A program made the position numbers and the translations under genes. Positions 11,270 to 23,001 of a stretch of DNA of 64,000 nt are shown here, in pieces (the stretch's first letter is position 1; each line of letters opens with the position of its first letter). Location of the stretch: contig OX419759.1 of assembly GCA_948567375.1 (NCBI GenBank), positions 13,980,744 to 14,044,743 of the forward strand, given 5' to 3'. A model generated the notes under the pieces. It was not told the DNA's origin. It saw only the letters and a program-made list of their open reading frames with translations, and did no database searches. This stretch comes from Lunularia cruciata. Taxonomy: Eukaryota; Streptophyta; Marchantiopsida; Lunulariales; Lunulariaceae.

Positions 11270-14018
11270 CATGTTCATGGGAAGAAACTCCTTCTATGGG
11301 CATTCAGCTATTTGCATACAGAGAAGACAACACCAAAGAGTTCTTTAGTATGAATGAATGGATACAAAGAAGTCAAGGGTGAAGAAGGTTTGGGTACAAA
11401 TAATCTTTGGAGCCAAATATATTCAAAACCAAAGACCATATGTTGATTTCAATGGCATCACCATTGGAACAAAGAACCATTGCCAAGAACTATTTATGCA
11501 CATCAAAAAATTTCTCATGTGTGGATAGGGATAGCTCAACTATTGAGAACCAATACCAATGAAATCTTGACTATAAAGATAGATGCAAACTCAATAGTTT
11601 TCACTTCTTTGAGAACTTTTGCAAAAAGTTTTTTGAAGAACACTACTGTAGTAGAGAACTTTGTAGTTGAAAATTCTTTGCAATTGTAGTGCACTTGGTA
11701 GAAAGATGGTGAGAGCAAAGAAAACCATAAGGAAGATCCCTTAGATGATCCTTCAGTCCCCAAGAATTTACAAATGGGCTATGAGAGCTAGAAGTGATCT
11801 ACTCTAGAGCAAGCACTGGATGGTTCTGCCTTAAAATTGGGAATTGGTTCACTTGCAATCATTCAAGAGATGTAGAAGAGAGTTGAGAGAGAAATTGGGG
11901 ATCTTGGAGAATCCTTATAGTTGGAGGAAGAACATTAAAGGATAGTTTTAGGAGGAGATATAGGTCCGTCAAGACAGATAACCTTAGATACTAAATTTAG
12001 GAACATAAGAGAAGAGTTTAACATTGCCATCAAGAGCTCCTTTGCAAAGAAATTCTACAAGTAATAGTTGGAAGTGCATGCTTACAAGTAGTACATAAGT
12101 ACATAGTTCAGTCTATCATGAACTTTTTTGCACAAAGGGAATAACCTAACGGACCATAAATCAGGCAATTTTCTTCAAACAATTATAAAGAGGAAAACCT
12201 ATCAATTGGGCCTACATCTTCTACTCTCATGCCCACTCCATAACCAAGGAACTCAAGGAAGATGGAGAGCCACCCTATCTTTCTCTATTTGCAATTCACT
12301 TCTATATGAGGTTGATTTTTCCAACTGAAGATGAGAGGAAGAAATTTGGCAATCACTATATTTTGGAGGCATATTTTGTAGCTTGACCAAAAGGATACTC
12401 CACCATCAAGAATCACAAGATGTGGATGCTTAATTTTCTTAGTTTAGGAATTCTATGGAGGTGAAAGAGATTTGTATGATAGTCATCCCCAAAAGGCAAA
12501 AGCACCCTTCAACAAGCAATACTCTAGAGAAGATGCCAAAAAGAGCAAGGAGAAATCCTCAAATGATCTATCTTTGGATGAAGAGGAAGGAGGAGCCAAA
12601 GAAGAAGAAACCAAGAAAGAAGAGGACAAACAGAACCTCAATTTATAGGAAACCAAGTCAAATTTAAGGTTGACTATGCATATGAATATTCAACCCTCCA
12701 AGAAGAAGTTCAAACTAAAGAGGAGAAAGTTGTGGCTAAAGAGCCTACAAGGCCAACTCAAGTACAGCCAAGTACAGAACTTTGAGGAGAAGAAGTGGAC
12801 ATTGAAGGTGAGATAAAAGAGGTTTCTACCAAGCCACCCCAAGAAAGAGGAGGAATCTTTAAGGAGGTTTTAGCACCACCTATAATAGATGGAGTAGACT
12901 TCATTTTCAATTCTGTTGGACTCACTTTGGTTCCTACAAATGATCATTCCCTAGAATAAGGAAGTATGATTTGATGAGATTGACTACACTTTGCTTTTGA
13001 GACACCTCCATATAAATGAATATGTAGCAAAGGTAAAGATAAACAAGGGTATTGAGGTTTTGGAGAAGATGAGGAACTTATACAAATATGATTGCATGAA
13101 GGTGAATGATCTTGTGTAGGAAAATCACAAAGTCAAGATGTAGAATACCTCACAAGTTGCAAAGAAGAATAATTATGATGAAGATGTTTGAAGATTGCAC
13201 AAAGAGTTGAGATCTGTTTGGATCAAAGGGAAGCACATGCAACACAAGTACAAAGAAGAGCTATAGAAGAAGGATGTGGAGGAGGCAGATATCCAATGTA
13301 AGTGAGAGAATGAAGAAGTCAAGATCATAACTCTAGAGGTATATCTGGCCAAGTACAAGAAAGAAGTAGATTTTCAAATCAAAGGCCATGCACAAAGAAC
13401 TCACTAGTAAGAAGGAGAAGAGTGTAGCAAATAGGTAAATGATCCTACTAGGTAACTACCAAAGTGTCTACACTAGCACCTAAATTTGAAGTGTAGAAGA
13501 GAAAGGTGCTTGATGACTTAAAAGAACTCAAGAGTTAGATGATAGAACTCAAGGAAGAAGCTACAATAGGTAGGATAACAAAAGTAAAGATCCATGGCTT
13601 AAAATTGCAAGTTCAAACTCTTATTGCATAGGTCTACATAGACCCAAAGTTAGAAATGCTATCCTTGAAAGTAAAGGAGCATATAGATAGGAAGTTTCAA
13701 GAAATTTGTGATACATTAGTCTTAGAAATCATAGATTATGGGAATAGAACTTAAAGTCTCCTTCAGAAAGCTAGAGTTAAAGGTAGTTCTTTGCATTGGA
13801 TTTGTACAAAAAAATCTTCACTAAATCTTGAATCTTTGTAGTTGTACACATCTTCTTTGTTGTGTGATCTTCAAGGAAGAAGTTCAAAGAAGGCAAGGTA
13901 GAGTTTCTTTGATAGAAATAAAACACTTTTCCAATATACGTGTTTAGTGATTTAACAATGTACATATCAGCAAAGTAGGATAAGACAAGATAATAAAATA
14001 CTTATTCTACAATCCAGA
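11270..14018 (+). pseudogene. Coiled-coil ORF with the 48-residue motif (copy a)
   Basis: Degraded plus-strand coding sequence. The motif lies at 12162-12305: Q-A-I-F-F at its start, N-W-A in the middle, Y-L-S-x-F then A-I-H-F-Y at its end, 48 codons in all with one internal stop. Downstream are an acidic stretch near 12.55 kb (DEEEGGAKEEETKKEEDKQ) and long K/E-rich helical sequence to about 13.75 kb. The 11.9-12.7 kb part is clearly homologous, on the opposite strand, to 40.4-41.3 kb. Most stops are TAG in place of probable Q or W. No reverse transcriptase or integrase is present. The function is unknown. Confidence 0.6.
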
Positions 14019-14761
14019 TGTAGGAAGAGTAGTTTGGATATATCTTTAAACTTCCTCAGCCATTGGATTTCTTTCATTAGTAGTGGGAGATGCCATTTAA
14101 GGCTTTCTATCACTATACATATTCATTCAATCCATGCAAGTTGAATAAAATAAAGGAGCTAGAAGCTCTTTGTTGCTTTACTTACTTCTGAGTATTGGTT
14201 GTGTGTCTTTGGTGAGTAGTAGTGAGGAACTTTATAGTAGGAACACAAGTATTTGAGTGTGTGATCACTAGTGCTTGAGGCTTGGGTCTAGGATTCCTAG
14301 TAGTTTTGAAGGAATGGAGCAATGCTTTGATGGGTCTTGAGTGAGTGGTCGTGTTTACAATACCACAGAATTGGAAAGTGATGATTTGCCACCAATGCAA
14401 AGAACCTTTGGAGTTGTGCTTTTGGGAAGGATAGACTACATTCTTTGGATTTGTATTCTTTGTAGTCAAAGTAGACTCTTTGGAGTGATTGAATCATCAC
14501 CTTCAAGGAATAGTTGGAATGTAGCTTACTTGACAATGATTTTGGGAGCTTCTTTTTTCCATATTGCACCATAGTTGGTGACTCTACCTTCTTTTGGGAT
14601 TGGTTTCCACACACAAGGTTGAACAAGAAACAATAAAACTACAATCATGATACTTCCCTTCATCTTTTACCTTCATTCTAGCCATTTCCAACCCATATCT
14701 CCATAGGAACAACCTATTTCTTGTTATTATACTATAAAGTATATGACGTTGGGTTGTCACA
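14019..14761 (+). mobile_element. R-family LTR (743 bp), 3' of copy a
   Basis: Starts TGTAGGAAGAG and ends GGGTTGTCACA. Its length matches the other two R LTRs. Its last 80 bp (CCATTTCCAACCCATATCT ... GGGTTGTCACA) also resemble the end of the E2 LTR in reverse, so the R and E2 LTRs share a U5 end. It lies tail-to-tail with the E2 3' LTR end, 8 bp away. Confidence 0.6.
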
Positions 14762-14769
14762 AAAGGCAC

Positions 14770-14870
14770 TATAGTGATTCAATGTTGACTCACTATACTA
14801 TTATTGGTAAGAACATGGCATTCCCTCAAGGATACGGGTTGGAAATGGCTAAAACAAGACAAATAGGGTC
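14770..14870 (-). mobile_element. E2 3' LTR, terminal U5 part, split from the main part by element B
   Basis: Aligns with 37737-37835 of the E2 5' LTR: CACTATA...GTAAGAACA, then GGATACGGGTTGGAAATGGC, then CAAGACAAATAGGGTC. The remaining LTR resumes at 18711 with GGGTCACAAC, matching GGATCACAAT at the corresponding point of the intact LTR. GGGTC (14866-14870) is therefore the left copy of element B's target duplication. Confidence 0.75.
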
Positions 14871-15580
14871 TGTGGTAAAAGAAGAAGTGAAGAAGAAGTG
14901 TATAGACAAAGTCGTTTTGAACCCAAATGGCATTGGAAGGAGAAGAATGGTGACTTTGGATTGAAACCCAAAGTAACGTGACTCTAAGTTCAAAGAAAAA
15001 TACTCGGGTCAGAATTGGCCAAGAGAGACCCAAAGTAAGGAGACTTCATCTCGTGGTGATCAACCCAATGCAAAGATGGCATAACAACTTCTCTTTGTAA
15101 GGGCAAATCAAGAAAGTACATGCAAAGAAACAACAGACAAGGCATGAACCACTAAACCTGTATAACACCAAGGGGAAGTCATGCAAAAAGGGTGCATTTC
15201 AATGATGAGCAACGGAGGAAGGGCTGATCAATGAGGAACTATAAAATCAGAACTTCATTGAGGAGATTTTGAAATGTCTAACAAGTATCCTTTGCCACTA
15301 AGTAGTCAACCCAAAAGAGTGCATGTAGAGAAGCTGGTTGAGTGTTTGATGATTAGCAAGGCTGAAGGAGTGAGGATCTTGAGACCATGGTAGAATCATT
15401 TTTCAATTACCACACACTAGAGATCAGACAACACCCAAGAAGGATGAGAAGAAGAGTCCTTTGCTTGCAATAAGAAATCTAGCAATTCAAAGATTAGATA
15501 TAATAGCTCAGATTCACATCCTAAGTAGACTTTGGATTACATTTTTGGCATGGAACTAGAATTTGAGCTTTCTAGGGTTC

Positions 15581-17660
15581 ATGGCCAAAGTGGCATTGAG
15601 TGAGTGTGAAGAGGGACCTGAGGAGGAAGGAAAGAGAGGCAATCTGGCCCAATGGACAAAGGAGGATTAGAGATTGGTGTTGGGAAGAGAGGCCGGTGAG
15701 GAAGTTGGGGCCATATTTCTTAGAAAATGAGAGTTTACAGAGGAGATGGATGAGATCCAAAGTTCCTTTACAACACCATGCACAAAGAACAAGTATAAGG
15801 TGGATACCTATCAAGACCCAATCAGGCAAAGTATCATTGGGGCAATGATGGCACTTTTCAAGGCCGATTGCACAACTTATGTAATGAAGCATCAGGCAGT
15901 CTTCTTCCACCAGATGTTTGCAAGCGCGTTAGTAAATTGGGTGAAGTGTTTTCAACAAAGAACACTAAAAATGGTGTGGTGTTGGAGAAAGCAAGATGTG
16001 CCTCACTATTTGGTGCCATTTTCTGCCCATTTCTACTTTGGATTGAACTTGATGAGGGAGTCTAAGCAAAGAAAGATGGTGTTGCATTTCCACCCAAATT
16101 ATGAAAGACTGCAAATGGTGAGAAGCAGCAGTACATTTGAAAGATCCAAAGTAGTGATGAGCACTATGCGTGCATAGGGCAATATCTATGAGTAGTAGTG
16201 GCCATTCCAAAGCCAAGGAAGCAAAGTCATCTGGAGGAGAGTTTGTTGCCAGCAAAGCCAAAGAAGGTGAGGAAGGTGAACCTGAGACAAGAAGTTGTAG
16301 TGCCTGATGAGTCATTGGGAGCAGAAGAGTCGGAGGGTGAAGCCCAATACAAAGAATAAGACTTGGAAGAAGGAGAAGAACCAGAGTTGATGCAACAAAG
16401 TGAAGTGTCAAGCAGTGGAAGCAAAGGTGAGGTAGAAGTTCAGCAAAGAGGAGGAGATGATGCTGATAAAGTAGAGTAGGAATTCCATGCAGTGATTGAT
16501 CTAATGGAAAGAGGAGGAAAATTGTGTCACAAATTACCCATAGCAGAAATAGAAGAAACTCTAGAGGCTGAGCCAAAGGCAGAAGTTCAGCGGAGTAGAA
16601 GAGGGGGAAGAAGTGTTTCTACTACAGTGGCAAAAGTAAGTAATGTAAGTCCGGTAGAAGAAGAAGGGGCCGGTTCAGATGAAGAACCTCTAAGAGTTAA
16701 AAGATTAAGACTTTGGAGTAAAGCTCTAGTAGAAGAGGTAAGAAGCAAAGAGCCAAAGCAAGTTGAGAGGTCCAAAGTCTTTGATGGGATAGAGTACTTG
16801 TCACAAGTAGTTTTTCCTTTGCTAGTATAGTTTTGGAAGAAGAGAGATGAATTGAAGCAAGATCACTCAGGAGTGAATGATGAATTAGTAGTAGTATGAT
16901 ATATGAGTGATGAACATGTGGAGTTGAGAAGGAGGTTGAGTCAGGAAGAGCATGAGTTAGTAGAGCTTTGTACTGATGTAGGGCTGAGGAGAAAGGAGAT
17001 TGAGAGTCTAACAAAGGACTTTGCAAAGAGAGGCAAAGCCATGGCAAAGCAAGAAGAAGATTAGAAGGAGCAATTAGTGAAGTTTGAAGCCTTGTGGAAA
17101 GAAGTGCACAACACACGAGTAGAAGTGATACACCTGAAGGCAATGGCTTCTATTATGGGTCAAGAGTTGGAAAGTTTGAAGGCCAGTGCAGCAAAGAAAG
17201 ATTGGGCTTGGCAATGAGAGTTGGCCACGCGTGATAGAGAAGAAGAACGATTGCACAAGTTAGTTAGAGGAATGGAAGAACAGCTTAGGTAGAGTGTGAA
17301 GGAGAAAGAAGCATTGAAGGCCGAGTTGGAAGATGAGGTGAAGATGTATTGTGAAGAGCTATTAGTGAGAGAGAGAAGTTGCAGATGTCAAGAAGAGAGG
17401 CAAGCAAAGATGTCATTGTACAAATGAAGGCAATGTTAGGAACAATGTTTGAAGTTCAGTTGGAGGAAGCAAGATTGCACAAATTAAAGTTGTTAGTCCA
17501 AGAAATAAGGAAGAAGAAAGTGAAGGACATTGAATTCAACAAGTTGTTGATTTGCTTGAGAGATCAAGTAGATAGGAAGATATTAGAAGTAGAAGGAAAT
17601 GTGTGTCTTAGGTTGGACTTAGTACATTCAAAATTGGAGAGACCCGTAGTTCCATGAAGT
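15581..17660 (+). pseudogene. Coiled-coil ORF of element B with the 48-residue motif (copy b)
   Basis: Starts at an ATG at 15581 and runs in one frame, with two stops, to 16177. The motif is at 15893-16036: Q-A-V-F-F, then V-N-W, then H-Y-L-V-P-F and a closing A-H-F-Y, 48 codons. After a frame change come an acidic Ser/Glu-rich linker (16.3-16.7 kb) and a long coiled coil (about 16.8-17.66 kb). The coil is rich in E, K, R, L and Q in heptad-like order, e.g. ELRRRLSQEEHELVELC. In-frame stops are mostly TAG or TGA at positions expected to be Q or R. There is no membrane segment and no signal peptide. The product is unknown. Its shape, a globular domain plus acidic linker plus long coil, suggests a self-assembling structural protein, but that is inference. 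Confidence 0.6.
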
Positions 17661-17968
17661 TAGAGATGAAGTCCAAGATGGTAGAAGTAGGAGTGCGGGT
17701 GTCTTTAGGTGAATTCCTTGAGACATTAGAGAAGAGTGAGTTGGGAGATAATGATTTAGATATGTTACCCATTAGTGTAATTGTAGTTTAGAGTAAAGAA
17801 GTAGTAGAAATAGCAAAGGAATTAGTAGAATTAGATAGATACAAAGAAGGAGATATACTTGGAGGATCATTGGGTTTGGAAGCCGAAGTTGAAGTAGACA
17901 CCAGATTGGATTAGGAAAATTTTGGGATGGGAAGAGGTAGATATGAAGAAGTGCATTGTCATTTTGGA

Positions 17969-18710
17969 TCTACACATTGGTAGAGTTGTTAATCAGTTTA
18001 GGAAGTTAGATAACTATTGAAGAATTTTCCTAATTAAAGGAGGCTTTTGCAATGTGTTGTTGTTCAATCTGTATAATCTTGAGGATAGATAAAGCAAAGT
18101 GTTGTGAAGTAGTACTCATCACTTGAGCTTAATTCCAGGTATCAACTCTGTGTTTTTGTTTGTGAGTGTTGAGATAATTTTGAAGTGCAAGTCAGTGTGT
18201 TTGTTGGATGTTAGATTCCACAGCCTTGATCTTCATTCTGTGTATTTGATCCTGAGTGAAGTGCAATTGGAGCAATGCCTTGACAAATCTAAAAGGAATT
18301 GTAGGGTTGGTAGTATTTTGCATTTGTGAGTACAATGTTGAGTTGATGTAAAGCAATTTTGATCAAGGAAGTTGTGCCTTCAATAGAGGGGTGGAACACA
18401 AATCTGAGGCAAAGGTACTTTGCAATGAAGTAGCCGTCCTCAGAAGGATTTGAATCATCACAATCAAAATTGTTTGGAAAGATTTGCTATGTTGTGATTA
18501 TGAGTGAGTGATTTGGGACAAGTTGTCAAGATTGAGCGCTTGTTACTCTCTTTTGGGTGTGGTTTCTACTCGAGAGTCTAAAGAAAAAATTAAGAAGAAC
18601 CACATTTGTGACTTTTGACCTCCTATTTGGACATTTCTGACTAGTATCTTTGCGGGAATGAACTTTACTTACCTGATTGCTACAAAAGTGATATTTTTTG
18701 GGTTGTCATA
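17969..18710 (+). mobile_element. R-family LTR at the 3' end of element B (742 bp)
   Basis: Follows GTCATTTTGGA, the same phrase that precedes the 9820 LTR, and ends GGGTTGTCATA, which is GGGTTGTCACA with a C-to-T change. It matches 9820-10567 along its length. The right target duplication begins at 18711. Confidence 0.7.
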
Positions 18711-19768
18711 GGGTCACAACAAAGATAATCTATTAGCCTCTTAGGTAGCGTTATTGTCAAAAGAATGTAATGTCATCCAAATAAGTGACATTACAAAATG
18801 CTAAGAAATCTATTCTCCTATGTGCAAAAGGGTCAAATCTAGGGGATTCATAAGAAGGAGTGGGTTCATTTGGAATGAAGGTTATGTTTTTTTGGAGCCT
18901 CTTTGTTCACTAATTGTCTGTCCAAGCCTCAATGTACCAAGGTGAGATTTGTAGGAGCTACAATTTGTGTAGTATTCCCACCACAAGTCATACAAAAAGC
19001 ATCCCACTACAATACCACATGAAGGAAGTCTGATAACTTTGTGAACTAAACCAGGTGGGAGAGGTTTCAGAATTTGTATCACAATGAAGACTATGTTGAT
19101 TATGCCATGTTCTACCCTTCCCATAAGTCATGAGGTTACAAGAATCAGAAATGATTCATGCTACTCAATCTTATCTCAGAGTGTTACTTGACAAGACATT
19201 GAGGGTGTGCAAGTTTGCTTCCATACTATTCTTGACTCTGATCGGACTTCTAAAGAGACTCTCTCTAGTTCCACAAAAATGCATTGTTGCACTCCAATCC
19301 TTGGGTTAGACCTTTAGGATTCATCACTCTTAAACTAGTTTAGCACACAATCATTCATTCAGAGGGTAGACAAATGTGCATACACCAACTCATGAATCTT
19401 GATTGCATAAACCTTTTATTTACTTGCAAAAGAAGAATGCACCAAATGGACCCAATGAAGATCAAGCCTAAGTCTTTTATACATTTCTTACTTGGCCATG
19501 GAAAGATTCAATGGCTACAATGGATGGAATTTTTTAAGTACATCTAAACCGCTCAACATTAATCATATCTCATCCTAACCCTAAACCTAATGGTAGGTAG
19601 CCACTACTTTAATCACCCAATCAAGGGTTGTCTACCGCTAACAAACTATTACTATGTATTGATCCAGCCTGGACAACTATGTTCAATTATATACATCTAC
19701 AAACTTCCCAAGGCTATGGAAAAAAAGTTGTTGATAGTATGTATGAAACAATGTCCCCTTGTTAGACA
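18711..19768 (-). mobile_element. E2 3' LTR, main part
   Basis: Starts (minus strand) TGTCTAACAAGG at 19768 and aligns over about 1.06 kb with the E2 5' LTR at 37825-38881. Shared landmarks include AATGCTAAGAAATCTATTCT, GCATCCCACTACAATAC and CTAAACCTAATGGTA. A minus-strand TATAAAAGAC near 19.47 kb is the probable TATA box. Many differences between the two LTRs are transitions, so the insertion is old. Confidence 0.75.
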
Positions 19769-19855
19769 ATTAAAATGACCATGGCTATCTTTGTAAGAAG
19801 AGGCTCCAATTGTTATTCCCCGGTAGGAGAGGCAGGTATCACTTGGGTCAAACTC

Positions 19856-22325
19856 TTAGCTCCTTGGCAAATGAAAGCAAGGTTTGAAAGCTCTTTTCAT
19901 AGCCCTCCATGATTTTTTCAAAGCTGGAACAAGTCTCCTTGAGCTTAGCATTAGTGTGGCTCTAGAGTTTTGTATAACAATTTGAGTTGCTTGTTTGAGT
20001 ATGACTTCTTCTCTGATGTCAATTTGAGTGCACAAGTCCTTTGCCTTTGTTTGGTGGGAGGTTTTGTTGGCCATGCACTTCAACTAACTAAGTAGTTGAG
20101 TGATTATATGACCAATAGTGGTGAGTAGCCTAGATTGTTCATTCTCCAATTTGGTTCATTTGGCACTCAATTCATTGGCCATCTATGGATAAATCTACTT
20201 ATCTTGCTCCAACACCTTCTCTTGTTGTTGTTTGAGGTTTGTAGATAGGTTGGAGATCCAGAGGTCAATTGCTTCACATTGTTGTATTGGGTATCCATTG
20301 CCTTTGCCTTTGCCTGGTTTGTCTCTAGCTTGCTTTGTAGCACTACAAGTTTCTCTTCTCAATTTTGTATTTCCTCCTCATGTTGAGTTATTTGGTGGAA
20401 GACTTGCAAGCTATAATCATCAACCTCCTTCTTTAAGCCATGGATTAGCTTGTCATACTCCTCTTGCTGTTATAGTTCCTCCCTCCAAGTGCTTCTTACT
20501 TTCCTTGTCTTTTTTGTTCATCCAAGTTTGGATCATATGATGCAAGTGGTGGATGAGGGCCATTAGTTCCTTTTATCTTTGGATCAAACTTCTACTATAA
20601 CAACATAAGCTCTTCCAACACTTCCATTGCCAACATCATGGTATGAATGGTGTAGGCCGCCATAAGCCAAGGTAGAGAATCACCATCTTTGTGCAATTGT
20701 CTTTGTAGGGCTTTCTTTGTTTTAGGTGCAAGATTATTATTATGGCTTGAGATGATTGCGTCCATTGCTTTGTGAGCCAGGGCTACTTCCCTATTTCTGC
20801 TCACCATGTTATGGTTGGTGCAGGTGTGGTATTGGTGATGACATCATCATCATTCACTTGTCCTTCATGTATTGGTGTAATGAGGTTTGGCCCTTGAGTT
20901 TTGTTAGGCTTTGGGCAAGATGTCTCCTCTTTATTATCTTTGGTGCCATTGACAACATTTGCCATAGTGCAGGTTCATTTTCTCCTCTATTTTGTCTTGT
21001 AGCATGAAGCTTCCTCCAAAGTGAAGAGTGGAGCTATGGTTGGAAGGACAGATTCCACATATATCTTCTTTTCCTTGCCTATTGTATGCATTTTGTTATT
21101 TTCAAGCAAGGGCAATAATTGTCCTCATATTTTGGTCTTTCTTTGTTTTCATCTACTACAAGAGATGAGATTTGTGTGAAGGACTCCTTGCTCCTTGACT
21201 TTTCACTCTAAGCAACCCTGACATTTTTTGTTTGCCACTTCTTGTCCTTGCAATAGATATCACTCCTAAGTCAATTTGTATGATGTAGTTTTACTCCCAT
21301 TGTCCTTTGACAAAGATTTCAACTCTTGAGGTTGTTTTCATTTCTTCAAAGCCTGAATTTTTGGGCAGGCTACCAGAGTCTTTTGTCAAACTGTAATGGA
21401 GTTGTATGTCTCCACCACTTGCACAAACTTCTTGGTTTGAGCATATTCTTTGTCCATCTCAGGGTATTGGATGATCTCCTTTGGCAAGTCAAGGTCTCTA
21501 CTAAAGTAAGTTGGATGATGTAGGTGGGACATCTACTTCTCCTTCTCCTTGTCTGTCAAGATGTTCATTCCAATGTAGAAGTGGACAATGAAGGGGACCA
21601 TGATGGTGGTAGAAACTTCTATTATGTCCTACAAGAGCTCAATTACATGCTCACAAAACATCATTGCCCAACTAATCATCTTTTGCTTGTGTACAAGCTG
21701 GAAAAAGATCTCTTGGTTTTGATGATATGGTTTCTCCGTTTCAAAACAAACAACCGTATTCTCATTTTGGTGATTGCAGCAAGTGGTGTCCTTCATGTCT
21801 TCAATTTTGTACCCACTTTTGGATTTCTCCCTAACAAAAAGAATCATCTATCCTCTACTTCAATCATTTGCTAGGTCGATCATGTGGTGTATCAATAGGA
21901 ATTTCCCCAAATAGGGAGCAATCTATGTCCAATATCCACTGCTAGTGATCCTCCATCCACATTGTCTGACATCCTTGAAAGGACTTCTCACTAAAATTCT
22001 CAATATTGTCATGAATTTCCTACAACATAGCTCTCTCCATAAGAATCCTCCAACCCAATCCCACAACACAAAGTCCATTCTCCTCTTCTTGATGTAGTTG
22101 GTTTGACAATATAATCCCCATTCAGAAATCTTCAATGGTTTGCTCAAGATTTCTACTACCTCATCCCTCTTTACTTTGATTCCTCTCTTCGGAGTTCATC
22201 CTATCATGGTTGAATATTTGATTTCATGCAACAATGTGATTACAATTTTGCATCCTATTAGATTGAAAAAATTTGATAGTTCATGCTGGAAAGTGTTTGG
22301 CAATGTCAAAGGAGATGGCGGTCAT
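19856..22325 (-). pseudogene. E2 third ORF (motif copy c plus helical region)
   Basis: Starts at ATG 22325 (MTAISFDIAKHF), lies on the same strand as pol and ends just before the 3' LTR. The motif is at 21715-21575: Q-E-I-F-F, then I-S-W-A, then P-F-I-V-H-F-Y, 47 codons with one stop. Downstream the frame is K/Q/E-rich and helical, e.g. 20807-20595 and 20083-19856. About a dozen stops, mainly TAG, break it. It occupies the place where some plant gypsy lineages (Athila, for example) carry an env-like ORF. I see no transmembrane segment, so I do not call it an envelope. Identification as part of E2 rests on strand, order and position between integrase and LTR. Confidence 0.55.
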
Positions 22326-22414
22326 GGAGAGAGAAATGCAAGAAGAGGGAAAGTGAAAAGAAAAATCAAAAAGTGAAAATGTAAAAAGATTGAACTTGTG
22401 GGGTAGAGTTGGCC

Positions 22415-22431
22415 TTTTTATAGCCCCAATA
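22415..22431 (-). promoter_or_regulatory. Possible internal promoter (CCAAT and TATA) before E2 ORF3
   Basis: Minus strand TATAAAAA at 22422-22415, with a CCAAT sequence on the opposite strand at about 22426. They lie 90 bp upstream of the ORF3 start and are followed by a pyrimidine-rich leader without ATG. The spacing is what a plant RNA polymerase II promoter would show. It could instead be the remnant of another LTR. Confidence 0.35.
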
Positions 22432-23001
22432 GGGTAAGTTCCATCCTTCTTCCATCATGGTAGTTAGTGAAGGGTCATGATTGTGTGTTGCATGTGTGAG
22501 ATCAAGCACGAAATGGTCACCAATAGTTTTTTGGTAGTAAGTGCATCTTTTTGCATGATCTTGAAATGGCGGTAGAAATTGATGGAGTTTTGTATATGTC
22601 AAAAGTCATTGTAGCACCTATTGTCCCATAGGACCTTGTGAAGTTGGGGCTTCCTTGTAATAGAGTGGTTCATTTTGTTGGAGAAGCCTCTTCATAAGCC
22701 TTATGAAATGGAAACAAAATAGGTTTGATTAAAAAATGAATATGGTCCCATTCTTGTTTGGTGGCCATAGAAAGTCCATTTTTTAGGCACCCTGCATATC
22801 CGTATCACAAGGGTATGACTTCTTACCAATGACACTTCCAAATGTTTGGTTTGGACTGTTTACATGAAGAAAAAAACAAAAAGCAATCAAAACACTTGGA
22901 CTCATAATGAAGTGGTTTGTGACATACCTCCTCCTCAAATGTGAGCATCCTTGTGAAAAAAAATATTTAAAAAATGTTGTTTTAGCAATGATACTTACAA
23001 A
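22432..23001. other. Spacer between E2 integrase and ORF3
   Basis: About 570 bp downstream of the integrase C-terminus with no ORF of note and no recognisable LTR edge. An undetected small insertion or LTR remnant cannot be excluded here. Confidence 0.35.

Larger units (their letters stand above)
14871..18710 (+). mobile_element. Element B: 3.84-kb insertion in the E2 3' LTR, no polymerase
   Basis: It is flanked by a perfect 5-bp direct repeat GGGTC (14866-14870 and 18711-18715). The E2 5' LTR at 37.83 kb, with a single GGATC, serves as the empty-site comparison. The element begins TGTGGTAAAAG and ends GGGTTGTCATA. It carries an ORF with the 48-residue motif and a coiled coil, then an R-type LTR as its last 742 bp. 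I find no second LTR at the left end, no primer-binding site and no reverse transcriptase or integrase. A 5-bp duplication is normal for LTR-element integrase, so it was probably mobilised in trans, but the missing 5' LTR is unexplained. Confidence 0.65.

Noticed and set aside
15581-17660. Frequent in-frame TAG suggesting a reassigned stop codon
   Set aside because: AQR in the same window uses CAG normally and ends in TAA. TGA and frame changes also occur in the element ORFs, so decay explains the stops.
19856-22325. ORF3 as a retroviral-type envelope protein
   Set aside because: No signal peptide, transmembrane segment or cleavage site is visible; only its position is env-like.
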